A stretch of DNA of 64,000 bases from AC-32 sp963717475 (GTDB taxonomy: Bacteria > Actinomycetota > Thermoleophilia > Gaiellales > Gaiellaceae), in assembly GCA_963717475.1 (NCBI GenBank), contig OY970337.1:1302001-1366000 (forward strand), read 5' to 3'. Under the pieces are notes generated by a model. That model searched no databases and had not been told where the DNA came from. It saw nothing but the letters and a program-made list of their open reading frames with translations. The first letter of the stretch is position 1; each line of letters opens with the position of its first letter. Position numbers and translations under genes: made by a program. Positions 54,209-62,145 of this stretch are shown here, piece after piece.

Positions 54209-54230
54209 GTTACCGGACCGTTACCGGACC
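54209..54230. promoter_or_regulatory. PHO box: two 11-bp direct repeats between pstC and pstS
   Basis: GTTACCGGACC is repeated twice head to tail (54209-54219 and 54220-54230). Actinobacterial PhoP operators are built from 11-bp direct repeats starting GTTCACC, so this fits binding of the PhoP-like regulator at 56028-56723. A weaker half site (GTTACCG on the minus strand near 54177-54183) precedes pstC. Confidence 0.75.
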
Positions 54231-54312
54231 AACACCGCCTTTCAGCCCACGTCCGAGCCGGGCCGAGCGACGCTCAAGGCGCACACCGATGCAAAGAGGA
54301 GAGGAGAAACAC

Positions 54313-55332
54313 TTGAAGCGCATGCGAACCTTCGCTGCGGTCGCGGTCATCGCCGCCGGCGCACTTACGCTGGCCGGTCTCGCGGGCGCAAGCGCGAAGA
54401 AGGACAGCCTGCAGGGCGCCGGAAGCACGTTCGTCGCCCCGCTCGTCGCGCAGTGGCAGGCGCACTACCCGAACGCCGACATCAACTACTCCGCCATCGG
54501 CAGCGGCGCGGGCATCGCGCAGATCTCCGCCCGCACGGTCGACTTCGGCGCCAGTGACGCGCCGATGACCCCGGACCAGTTCTCCGCGTGCCACGGGTGC
54601 GTCCAGATCCCCTGGGCGTTCTCGGCCACCTCGGTCATGTACAACGTCTCCGGAGTCGGCTACGGCCTCAAGCTGACCGGTCCGGTCCTGGCCAACATCT
54701 ACCTCGGCCACATCAAGAAGTGGAACGACAAGCGGATCCGGTCGATCAACAAGGGCGTCAACCTGCCCGACCAGGACATCGTCCCGATCTTCCGCAGCGA
54801 CGGGAGCGGCACCAGCTACAACTTCACCGACTACCTCTCCCGCGCCAGCAAGGAGTGGAAGCGCAGGATCGGCAAGAGCACGCAGCCGGCCTTCCCCGCC
54901 GGCGTTGGCGCGAAGGGCAGCTCGGGCGTCTCCGCGAAGCTCCAGACGACGCCGGGCGGCATCACCTACGCCGACATCGCGTACGCCTACAAGTTCCACT
55001 TCAAGGTCGCGAAGATGAGGAATCGGGCCGGCCGGTTCCTCCTGCCGCGCAGCACGACCGTGCAGGCGGTCGCAAAACACGTGAAGAAGGTCCCGGCCAA
55101 CAACGCGATCTCGGTCGTCGATCCGCCGAAGAGCGTTCCGGCCGGCTACCCGATCTGCACGTTCACCTGGGTGATCGTGCCGCTCAAGACGGACAAGGCG
55201 CAGGCCCTCAAGACGTTCATCGACTGGGCGGTGACCAAGGGCCAGTCGTACGGCCGGCCGCTGCTCTTCATCAAGCTGCCGGCGGTCGTGACCAAGGCGG
55301 CACGCAAGACCACCGCCAAGCTGCACAGCTAG
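54313..55332 (+). CDS. pstS: Phosphate-binding protein PstS
   Basis: The 339-residue exported protein captures phosphate for PstABC. The signal peptide (MKRMRTFAAVAVIAAGALTLAGLAGASA) has no lipobox Cys, so it may be released or wall-bound and not lipid-anchored. The mature part has LQGAGSTFVAPL (phosphate loop), IGSGAGI, FGASDAPM and FRSDGSGTSYNFTDYL. TTG 54313 has an AGAGGAGA site seven bases upstream; ATG 54322 is second choice. Confidence 0.93.
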   Translation: MKRMRTFAAVAVIAAGALTLAGLAGASAKKDSLQGAGSTFVAPLVAQWQAHYPNADINYSAIGSGAGIAQISARTVDFGASDAPMTPDQFSACHGCVQIPWAFSATSVMYNVSGVGYGLKLTGPVLANIYLGHIKKWNDKRIRSINKGVNLPDQDIVPIFRSDGSGTSYNFTDYLSRASKEWKRRIGKSTQPAFPAGVGAKGSSGVSAKLQTTPGGITYADIAYAYKFHFKVAKMRNRAGRFLLPRSTTVQAVAKHVKKVPANNAISVVDPPKSVPAGYPICTFTWVIVPLKTDKAQALKTFIDWAVTKGQSYGRPLLFIKLPAVVTKAARKTTAKLHS

Positions 55333-56012
55333 GCCGTTGGCAGCACGCAACGCACGTCGAGCCCGCGGCCTTTCCCGCCGCGGGCTTCGACGTGCCCGCC
55401 CGCGGTCTCGACCACATGCTTGACGATCGCGAGACCGAGACCGCTCCCGCGGGTGGTCCGCGCGCGGTCGGAGCGGAAGAAGCGCTCGAACAGGCGCGCC
55501 GCGTCCTCCTCGGGGACGCCGGCCCCGTCGTCGGCGACCTCGAGCACGATCTGCCCGTCCTCGGTGCGGAGCGAGACCACGCAGGACGCGCCCTCGCCGG
55601 CGTACCGGATCGCGTTCTCGACGAGGTTCTCGGCGACGGTGCGCAGCATGCGGCGGCGCAGCGGGACACGGATCGCCTCGTCCGCGACTCTGAGCTCCAG
55701 CCTGATGCCGGCGGTCTCGGCCCGCTCGCTGCGCTCGGCGACGACGTCGCGGAGCACGGGCGCGGCCTCGGTCTCTCCGAGCGCGACGACCTCTCGCCCC
55801 TGCTCGAGCTCGCTCAGGAAGAGGATGTCATCGACCAGCTCCGTCATCTCATCGACCTGCTCGCGCGCCTGCCGGAGCAGCTGGGGCAGGTCCGCGCCGG
55901 GGAGCTCGGCAGTGTCGAGCAGCGCGAGGAGCCGGGCGAGCGGCGTGCGTAGCTCGTGCGAGACCGCCGCTGTGAAGGCGGTGCGAAGCTCTTCGTACTC
56001 GGGGCTCCCCAT
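55329..56012 (-). CDS. Soluble sensor histidine kinase (PhoR-like core, no membrane domain)
   Basis: The 227-residue protein is almost only the kinase core: VSHELRTPLARLL with the phospho-acceptor His near residue 18, NLVENAIRYA (N box), EVADDGAGVP (G1), FERFFR (F box) and GSGLGLAIVKHV (G2). No membrane helix, HAMP or PAS precedes the HisKA helix from ATG 56012, so input must come from a partner such as PhoU/Pst. It stops four bases into the convergent pstS end and is divergent from its regulator by 15 bases. Confidence 0.88.
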   Translation of the reverse strand: MGSPEYEELRTAFTAAVSHELRTPLARLLALLDTAELPGADLPQLLRQAREQVDEMTELVDDILFLSELEQGREVVALGETEAAPVLRDVVAERSERAETAGIRLELRVADEAIRVPLRRRMLRTVAENLVENAIRYAGEGASCVVSLRTEDGQIVLEVADDGAGVPEEDAARLFERFFRSDRARTTRGSGLGLAIVKHVVETAGGHVEARGGKGRGLDVRCVLPTA

Positions 56013-56025
56013 TAGGGTGAGTATC
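56013..56025. promoter_or_regulatory. Overlapping leaderless -10 boxes of the divergent kinase/regulator pair
   Basis: The 15-base gap holds TAGGGT (56013-56018), nine bases before the regulator GTG, and on the other strand GATACT (56025-56020), seven bases before the kinase ATG. Both match actinobacterial TANNNT-like -10 boxes at leaderless spacing. Any longer leader is impossible without entering the other gene. Confidence 0.55.
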
Positions 56026-56027
56026 GC

Positions 56028-56723
56028 GTGACCAAGGTCCTGATCGTCGAAGACGACGAGCTGATCGCCGAGGGCATGGCGCAGCACCTCGCGGCCGCCG
56101 GGCTCGAGCCCGTGCGCGTCGCCGGCGGCGAGACCGGGCTGGCGCGCCTGCGCTACGAGCGGCCCGACGTCCTCGTGCTCGACCTGATGCTCCCCGGGCT
56201 CGACGGGTGGAGCCTGATCGAGCAGGCGCGGGCCGAGGCGATCGGCACGCCGATCGTCGTCGTCAGCGCCCGCGGGACCGAGCACGACCGCGTGCACGCG
56301 CTGCAGATCGGAGCCGACGACTACCTCGTCAAGCCGTTCTCGATGAAGGAGCTGGTCGCGCGGGTCGAGGCCGCGGCGCGCCGCGGCGTGCGCGGGATCC
56401 ACGAGGAGCGCGGCGAGGAGATCGTGATCGAGGAGCTGCGGATCGACCCACGCTCCGTGCAGGCCTTCGTCGACGGCGAGAACGCGGAGCTGACGCCGAC
56501 CGAGTTCAGGCTCCTGTACACGCTTGCCCTGGATCGAGGGCGGGTCGCCTCGCGGGACGAGCTCCTACAGCGAATCTGGGGCCGCCGGGCCACGCACCGC
56601 GACCGCACGGTCGACGTCTGCGTGCGGCGCCTGCGCGAGAAGATCGACGCGCGCGCCTCGAAGCACACGTTCGTCCAGACCCGCTACGGCGTCGGCTACA
56701 GCCTGGAGCCGCTCCCGAAGTAG
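56028..56723 (+). CDS. phoP: OmpR/PhoB-family response regulator (PhoP-like)
   Basis: The 231-residue regulator has a receiver domain (VEDDEL acidic pocket, VLVLDLMLPG phospho-Asp, VVSA, LVKPF) and a C-terminal winged helix (ELTPTEFRLLYTLA, DRTVDVCVRRLREKI, RYGVGYSL). Its position next to the pst genes and the PHO box makes phosphate control the likely role. The paired kinase is encoded divergently. Confidence 0.9.
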   Translation: MTKVLIVEDDELIAEGMAQHLAAAGLEPVRVAGGETGLARLRYERPDVLVLDLMLPGLDGWSLIEQARAEAIGTPIVVVSARGTEHDRVHALQIGADDYLVKPFSMKELVARVEAAARRGVRGIHEERGEEIVIEELRIDPRSVQAFVDGENAELTPTEFRLLYTLALDRGRVASRDELLQRIWGRRATHRDRTVDVCVRRLREKIDARASKHTFVQTRYGVGYSLEPLPK

Positions 56724-57602
56724 CTACTCCAATCTGTAAATCGGCACGAGGCTCTTCTCGGACTCGGTCTCGATCCGCGCGACGACCTCGACGTACGGCT
56801 CCAGGCCCGAGCCGTGGAGCTTCGCCTTCAGCAGTTCGTCCACCTGGTAGAGCCCGGCCGAGTTGTTCATCTTGATCTCGACGGAGACGGCACGGTCCTT
56901 GCCCTCCGAGATGACCACCTCGTCGATCGCAGCAGCCGAGATCGAGTGGATCGAGACCCGACCGCGCTCGAACGGGATCCTGGAGCGGCCCTCTTCGATG
57001 TCGAGCGCATCAGCGACGCGGACGATGCCCGCCTCGAGGGTGAGCGGATGGCCTGACTCGCGGTGCGACGTGATCGCCTGCAGCACCTCGGAGACGACGA
57101 CGGTGAGCTCCGGCTCGTCGTAGAGGCCCTCGAGCAGGCTGTACGCCTTCGGCTCCGCGAGAAAGAGGCTCCAGTCCTCGTGCCGGTCGCGGTGGACGGC
57201 CATCCCGACGCAGTGCAGGAGCGCCCCGAGCACGACGACGACCTCGGCGTCCTCCTGCTTCATGTCGTAGTCCGCGACCATCGCCGGCTGGATGTCGCGC
57301 TTCTCGAGGATGCGCAGGAGCCGGAGCGCGATGTTGGCGACGATCTGGATGTGCACCCACGAGTGGTCGTTGATCCCGAGCCGCTTGACGGCATTCACGT
57401 TCGCGACGTGCCACCAGGCCTTGAGGCCGTCGTCCGCGTTCACGCGCTCGAGCAGCGACCGCAGCTTGCGGCTGCGCTGCGCCGGCACGTTGATCCGCAT
57501 TTGCGCGACCGCCTCGCCCGGCGTGAGCCGTGCTTCGCGCTCGGCTTCCTTCGAGGCCGGCTCGTCGATTCGCTCGCGCAGCTCCGGATCGATCTCGGAC
57601 AC
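56724..57602 (-). CDS. HD-domain phosphohydrolase-like protein with altered HD motif
   Basis: The 292-residue protein resembles an HD-domain family with NDHSWVHIQIVANIALRLLRIL, EDAEVVVVLGALLH and ALDIEEGRSRIPFERG. The expected His-Asp pair in LLHDVGM reads LLHCVGM here (CACTGC at about 57212-57217), so a metal ligand is replaced by Cys. The nearby AVHRDRHE and SHRESGHPL keep other His. It starts at GTG 57602, four bases after the M20 gene stop, and is probably co-transcribed with it. Confidence 0.75.
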   Translation of the reverse strand: MSEIDPELRERIDEPASKEAEREARLTPGEAVAQMRINVPAQRSRKLRSLLERVNADDGLKAWWHVANVNAVKRLGINDHSWVHIQIVANIALRLLRILEKRDIQPAMVADYDMKQEDAEVVVVLGALLHCVGMAVHRDRHEDWSLFLAEPKAYSLLEGLYDEPELTVVVSEVLQAITSHRESGHPLTLEAGIVRVADALDIEEGRSRIPFERGRVSIHSISAAAIDEVVISEGKDRAVSVEIKMNNSAGLYQVDELLKAKLHGSGLEPYVEVVARIETESEKSLVPIYRLE

Positions 57603-57606
57603 GCCG

Positions 57607-58929
57607 CTAACCGCCCAGCGACGCGAGGCTGCGAAAGAGCTCGCGCGCGGTCTCCAGGCCGAGCGGCACGAACTCCGCGAGCAGCCGCTCGTTCGGCGAG
57701 TGGATGTTGCTCTCCGGGAGCGCGAAGCCGGTGATGATCGTCGGGATGCCCTTGTCCGCGAGCGCGGGCACGATCGGGAGGGTCCCGCCCGAGCGCACGA
57801 GCAGCGGCCGGCGGCCGAAGGTCTTCTCGAACGCGTCCAGGCCGAGCTGCACGGCGGGCGCATCCGGCGGAACGAGCCCCGGCGCGCTCGACGACAGGCG
57901 CGTCAGCTCGAGCTCGGCGCCGTCGGGAGCGGCCTCGCGGAGCAGAGCGTCGAGCGCGGCCGCGATCTCGTCGACGTCCTGGCCCGGAGCGAGCCGGATC
58001 GAGAGGTTCGCCTCCGCCGAGACCGGCAGCACGGTCTTCTGCAGCACCGGCGAGCCGCCCGCGATCCCGTTCACGTCGAGCGCGGGCTCGGCGGTCGTTC
58101 GCAGGTAGAACTCCTCGGCGGCCGCGGAGTACGCGCCGCGCACGCCGGCCTCGTCGAGGAGCTGCGCCCCCGGCACGAGCTCGGCCCAGGCCGCGCGCTC
58201 CTGCTCGGTCGGAGGCGCGATTCCCGCTCGCAGCGGCTCCGGCAGCACGCCGTCCCGCGCGAGCACCTTCGAGAGCGTGGTGCTGAGCGCGTGCATCGCA
58301 TTCAGCGCGGCGCCGCCGTAGACGCCGGAGTGCAGGTCGCGCGCGCCGGTGCGCAGGACGAGGTGGAAGTAGACGAGACCGCGGGTCGCGACGTTGAACT
58401 CGGGCACGCCGCGCGTCGTCATGCCGCTGTCGAAGATGATCGCCGCGTCCGCTCCACGCTCGTCGGCCGCGAGGAAGTCGACGATCTGGTGACCGCCGGT
58501 CTCCTCCTCGGCGTCGCAGCACACCCGCACGTTCACGGGGAGCTCTCCCGCGGCGGCCAGCTCGGACGCCGCCTTGAGCAGGATGTAGAGCTGGCCCTTG
58601 TCGTCGACGACGCCGCGGCCGAAGAGCCAGCCGTCGCGCTCCTCGAGCGTGAACGGGTCCGACTCCCAGAGCTCGAGCGGGTCGGGCGGCTGCACGTCCA
58701 CGTGCCCGTACACGAGCACTGTCGGCCCGCCGCCGTTCGAAGCGGGCAGGTCGCCGATGATCAGCGGCTGCGTCTCCGTCGGGACGACCTCGGCCGAGCC
58801 GCCGGCGCCGCGGACGAACTCGGCGAGCCACTCGGCCGCGCGCCCGACGTCCTCAGAACGGGCCGGATCCGCGCTGACACTCGGGATCGCAACCAGCTCC
58901 GCCAGCTCGTCGAACCACGGCTCCGCCAC
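57607..58929 (-). CDS. M20 family metallopeptidase (dipeptidase-like)
   Basis: The 440-residue enzyme has the M20 metal motifs VLVYGHVDVQP, GRGVVDDKGQ, CDAEEETGGHQ and, near the C-terminus, the ligand region FALPESNIHSPNE, plus the dimerisation domain (SGVYGGAALNAMHAL). Family members are di- and carboxypeptidases or deacylases. GTG 58929 starts just downstream of the rlmN stop; the genes are on the same strand. Confidence 0.9.
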   Translation of the reverse strand: MAEPWFDELAELVAIPSVSADPARSEDVGRAAEWLAEFVRGAGGSAEVVPTETQPLIIGDLPASNGGGPTVLVYGHVDVQPPDPLELWESDPFTLEERDGWLFGRGVVDDKGQLYILLKAASELAAAGELPVNVRVCCDAEEETGGHQIVDFLAADERGADAAIIFDSGMTTRGVPEFNVATRGLVYFHLVLRTGARDLHSGVYGGAALNAMHALSTTLSKVLARDGVLPEPLRAGIAPPTEQERAAWAELVPGAQLLDEAGVRGAYSAAAEEFYLRTTAEPALDVNGIAGGSPVLQKTVLPVSAEANLSIRLAPGQDVDEIAAALDALLREAAPDGAELELTRLSSSAPGLVPPDAPAVQLGLDAFEKTFGRRPLLVRSGGTLPIVPALADKGIPTIITGFALPESNIHSPNERLLAEFVPLGLETARELFRSLASLGG

Positions 58930-58939
58930 GGCGGCGAGT

Positions 58940-59936
58940 CTATGCCGCGGCGGCGTCGCGCGAGGCCGCGAGCTGGCCGCAGGCCGCTTCGATGTCCCGG
59001 CCGCGCGTGAGCCGCACGGTCGCGGGCAGCACCGGCGCGGTCGAGCACCGCCTTGAAGGCGTCGATCGCGCGGCGCGACGAGCCGTCGAACGCGCCGGTC
59101 GGGTTGTACGGGATCAGGTTCACCTTGAAGACCCGGCGGTCGAGGAGCTCCGCGAGCTGCCGCGCCTGCTCGACGCGGTCGTTGACGCCGGCGAGCATCA
59201 CGTACTCGACGAAGACCTTGCGCCTGCGCAGCGCGAAGTAACGGCGGCACTCCGCGAGCACCTCCGCCAGCGGGTAGCGCTCGTTGACGGGCATGAGGCG
59301 CGAGCGCAGCGCGTCCTCGGGCGCGTGCAGCGAGAGCGCGAGCCGGATCGGCTCCTCGACCTCGTCCACGAAGCGCGTCAGCCCCGGCAGCCAGCCGACG
59401 GTCGAGATCGTCGTCCGCCGGTGCGTGATCCCGACGTCAGGAAGTCGCCGGGCTGCCTCGAGCACGTAGTCGAGGTTCAGCATCGGCTCGCCCATGCCCA
59501 TGAAGACGCAGTGGTCGACGGCCTCGATCCGCCGGAAGTGCAGCGCCTGGTCGAGGATCTCCGAAGCGGTCAGATTCCGCCCGAAGCGCATCGCGCCGGT
59601 TGCGCAGAACGTGCACGTCAGCGGACAGCCCGACTGCGACGAGACGCAGATCGAGCGCCGCCCGTCGCGGTAGCGCATCAGCACCGCCTCGACGGGGTGG
59701 CCGTCGTGGGTGCGGAAGAGCGTCTTGACCGTGCCGTCGCGCGCCTCCGACTGCGCAGCGACCTCGAGCGTCGAGAACGGAACCTCGTCCGCAAGCGTGG
59801 ACCGCAGCGCGGCCGGCACGTTTGTCATCTCCTCGTACCCGGCAGCGCCGCGAGCCGCCCACTCCCACACCTGCGCAGCGCGGTAGCGCGGCTGGCCGCG
59901 GTCGTTCAGCCTCTGTTCGAGCAGCGCGAGATCCAC
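58940..59936 (-). CDS. rlmN: 23S rRNA (adenine-2503-C2)-methyltransferase RlmN; one apparent frameshift near 59030
   Basis: RlmN methylates A2503 of 23S rRNA and A37 of some tRNAs. The radical-SAM motif CTFCATG, preceded by SQSGCPL, is intact, as are MGMGEPMLN, TTISTVGWLPG, LALSLHAP and KVNLIPYNP. After AIDAFKAVL the frame shifts by one base; in the new frame TVRLTRGRDIEAACGQLA restores the conserved C-terminus with the catalytic Cys and ends at TAG 58940. Total length modulo 3 fits one extra base between about 59025 and 59045. Corrected length is about 331 residues. Confidence 0.85.
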
Positions 59937-59963
59937 GCGCCCACGGTAGCGCCGAGGACGTTT

Positions 59964-61050
59964 CTACGCGACGTCGCGCAGCGCGACCGAGTCTGCGAGG
60001 GCGCGCAGCTTCTTCAGGCTCTGGTTCTCGATCTGGCGGATCCGCTCGCGGGTGACGTTGAACGCGCGGCCGACTTCGTCGAGCGTGCACGGGTGCTCGC
60101 CGTTGAGCCCGTAGCGCAGCTCGAGCACACGCCGCTCGCGCAGGCTCAGCGTTCCGAGGACGCGGATCAGCGTCGCCTTGCGCAACTCGACCTCGGCGGC
60201 CTCGTCGGGCAGCGGCTCGCTCTCGTCGGTCAGGAAGTGCCCGAACTCCGACTCCTCGTCGTCTCCGACCGGCTTCTCCAAGCGAGACCGGCGCCTGCGA
60301 GCTGCGGCGGATCTGCTCGACCTCGTCCGGCGTCAGCTCGACGTCGCGCGCGATCTCGGCGGAGGTCGGCTCCCTTCCCAGCTCGGCTCGCAGCTTCCGC
60401 TCCGAGCGAACGATCTTGTTCAGCTTCTCGACGATGTGGACCGGCATCCGGATCGTGCGGCCCTTGTCCGCGAGCGCCCGGGCGACTGCCTGGCGGATCC
60501 ACCACGTCGCGTAGGTCGAGAACTTGAAGCCCTTGCGGTGGTCGAACTTCTCGGCGGCGCGCACGAGCCCGATCGTCCCCTCCTGGATGAGATCGAGGAA
60601 CGGGAGGCCCTGGTTGCGGTATCGCTTGGCGATCGACACGACCAGTCGCAGATTCGCCTCGACCATCTCCTGCTTCGCGCGATGCTCGCCGCGCTCGATG
60701 CGCTTCGCGAGCTCGACCTCCTGCGCGGCGGTGAGCAGGTCGACCTTGCCGATGTCCTTCAGGAAGAGCTGCAGCGAGTCGGTGCTGACCTCGCGCGCCT
60801 CGGCGGCCGGCTCCTCGCGCTCGGCCTCTTCCGCGTTCGAGTCGACGACCTCGATCTGAAGCTCCTCGAGGGCGCTGTAAAACTCGTCGATCTGCGCAGC
60901 GTCGAGCTCCAGCTCGGCGAGCGCGAGGGCGATTTCCTCGGTGGTGAGAGAGCCGGCCTCGCGTCCGGTCTCCAGGAGCGCCTTCGCCTCGTCCGTCTCG
61001 AGGACCTCTCCGATGCTTGTCGCCCTGACCCGCTCCCCCTGCTCGCTCAC
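59964..61050 (-). CDS. rpoD: Primary sigma-70 factor RpoD/SigA; one apparent frameshift near 60285
   Basis: This is the housekeeping sigma factor. GTG 61050 has a GGGGAGGA site seven bases upstream. Region 1.1 is followed by DSLQLFLKDIGKVDLLTA (1.2), VEANLRLVVSIAKRYRNQGLPFLDLIQEG (2.1-2.2), KFSTYATWWIRQAVARAL (2.3-2.4), region 3, and region 4.2 TLDEVGRAFNVTRERIRQIE. Between PVSLE and KPVGDDEE the frame moves by one base at about 60279-60290; one surplus base explains it. A cell could hardly live without this protein, so I treat the shift as a sequence error. Corrected length is about 361 residues. Confidence 0.88.
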
Positions 61051-61155
61051 TACGCGTTCCTCCCCGGGCTCGTTATGTCCCGCCCCCTCTGGCGGATGCG
61101 GCACTAGAACACATGGCCCGGACGGACGCCATAGGCCGAACGGCTCATTTTTCGC

Positions 61156-62130
61156 TCATTCGGTCCCAGCCTTTGCGAGCACGTCCAGATAGTCCGCGGC
61201 CTGCTGTCCAAGCGTACCCTTCGGATCCTCGCTGCGGGCGATTTCCAGCTCGTCGCGGGCTTGCTTCACCTGGCCGATCCAGAGCAGGAGCAGGCCGAGG
61301 TGGAACCGGACGGTCTGGGCGTGCGGGAAGACGCGCACCAGCGGGCCGAGCCGGGAGAAGGCGGCGGACGGGTTGGCCTTGTCGAAGCGGCCGACGGCAG
61401 CGGCCGCCAGCGCCTCCGGATCGCTCGGCGCCTCCCGCGCGGCGGCTGCGAACTGTCGCTGGGCGGAGCGCGGGCGGTCGAGCCGCTGCAGGGCGACGCC
61501 GTACAGGATCTTCGCGTGGGCGCCGTCTCCCCGGGCGGCGCGGGCGAGTGCGTCGAGCTCCTGCGCGGGCGGCAGGACGCGGATCCGCAGCGGCGGCTCG
61601 AAGGACGGGACGAAGATCGGCAGTCCCGGCGCGAAGCCCGGGTGCAGGAAGTCAGCCGCGCGCACGGCGTAGAGCGAGTCGGGCTCGAGCCTCGCGGCAG
61701 CACGCCAGGCCTGCGCCGCCTCGGCGTCGTGGCGCGCCCAGTAGAGGGCGAGCCCGAGGTGGAAGGCGACGAGCGCGCTCTGCGGGTGTCGTGAGGCGAG
61801 CTCCTGCAGTCGGCCGACGGTGCCGCCCGGCCAGGAGGCGATCGCCGCACCCACCTGCGCCTCGAGCGAGTCGTAGCGGCGGAAAATCGTCTCCGCGCGC
61901 GCTGCCTGCCGGTCTCGGTCGTAGAGCGTCTCGGCATTTCTGAGCGCTTGGGCTTCCGGATCGGTGCGGACGCCAAGATCGAGCGCGAGCGGCGGCGAGC
62001 CGCGGCGCGGCTTCACGGTCGGCACGTCGCTGCGGGTCGCGAGCACGCCGACCACGACGATTCCGGCGGCGAGCGCAGCCGCTCCGGCGACGAGCAGAAA
62101 AATCCGCGCGCGAGGGCTCATCGCGTCCAT
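61156..62130 (-). CDS. Membrane-anchored tetratricopeptide-type protein
   Basis: The 324-residue protein has one N-terminal membrane helix (IFLLVAGAAALAAGIVVVGVLA) and a helical extracytoplasmic region with TPR-like units such as ALVAFHLGLALYWARHDAEAAQAWRAAARLEPDS, GVALQRLDRPRSAQRQFAAAAREAPSD and VRFHLGLLLLWIGQVKQARDELEIA. TPR proteins usually scaffold complexes; no partner is evident. ATG 62130 or 62121 can serve as start; it is divergent from the moeZ-like gene by 15 bases. Confidence 0.75.
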   Translation of the reverse strand: MDAMSPRARIFLLVAGAAALAAGIVVVGVLATRSDVPTVKPRRGSPPLALDLGVRTDPEAQALRNAETLYDRDRQAARAETIFRRYDSLEAQVGAAIASWPGGTVGRLQELASRHPQSALVAFHLGLALYWARHDAEAAQAWRAAARLEPDSLYAVRAADFLHPGFAPGLPIFVPSFEPPLRIRVLPPAQELDALARAARGDGAHAKILYGVALQRLDRPRSAQRQFAAAAREAPSDPEALAAAAVGRFDKANPSAAFSRLGPLVRVFPHAQTVRFHLGLLLLWIGQVKQARDELEIARSEDPKGTLGQQAADYLDVLAKAGTE

Positions 62131-62145
62131 ACAATCGAAAGCCTG

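Noticed and set aside
60279..60290. Programmed frameshift in the sigma factor gene
   Set aside because: There is no clear slippery site with a downstream pseudoknot, housekeeping sigma factors are not known to use one, and other genes show the same one-base surplus.
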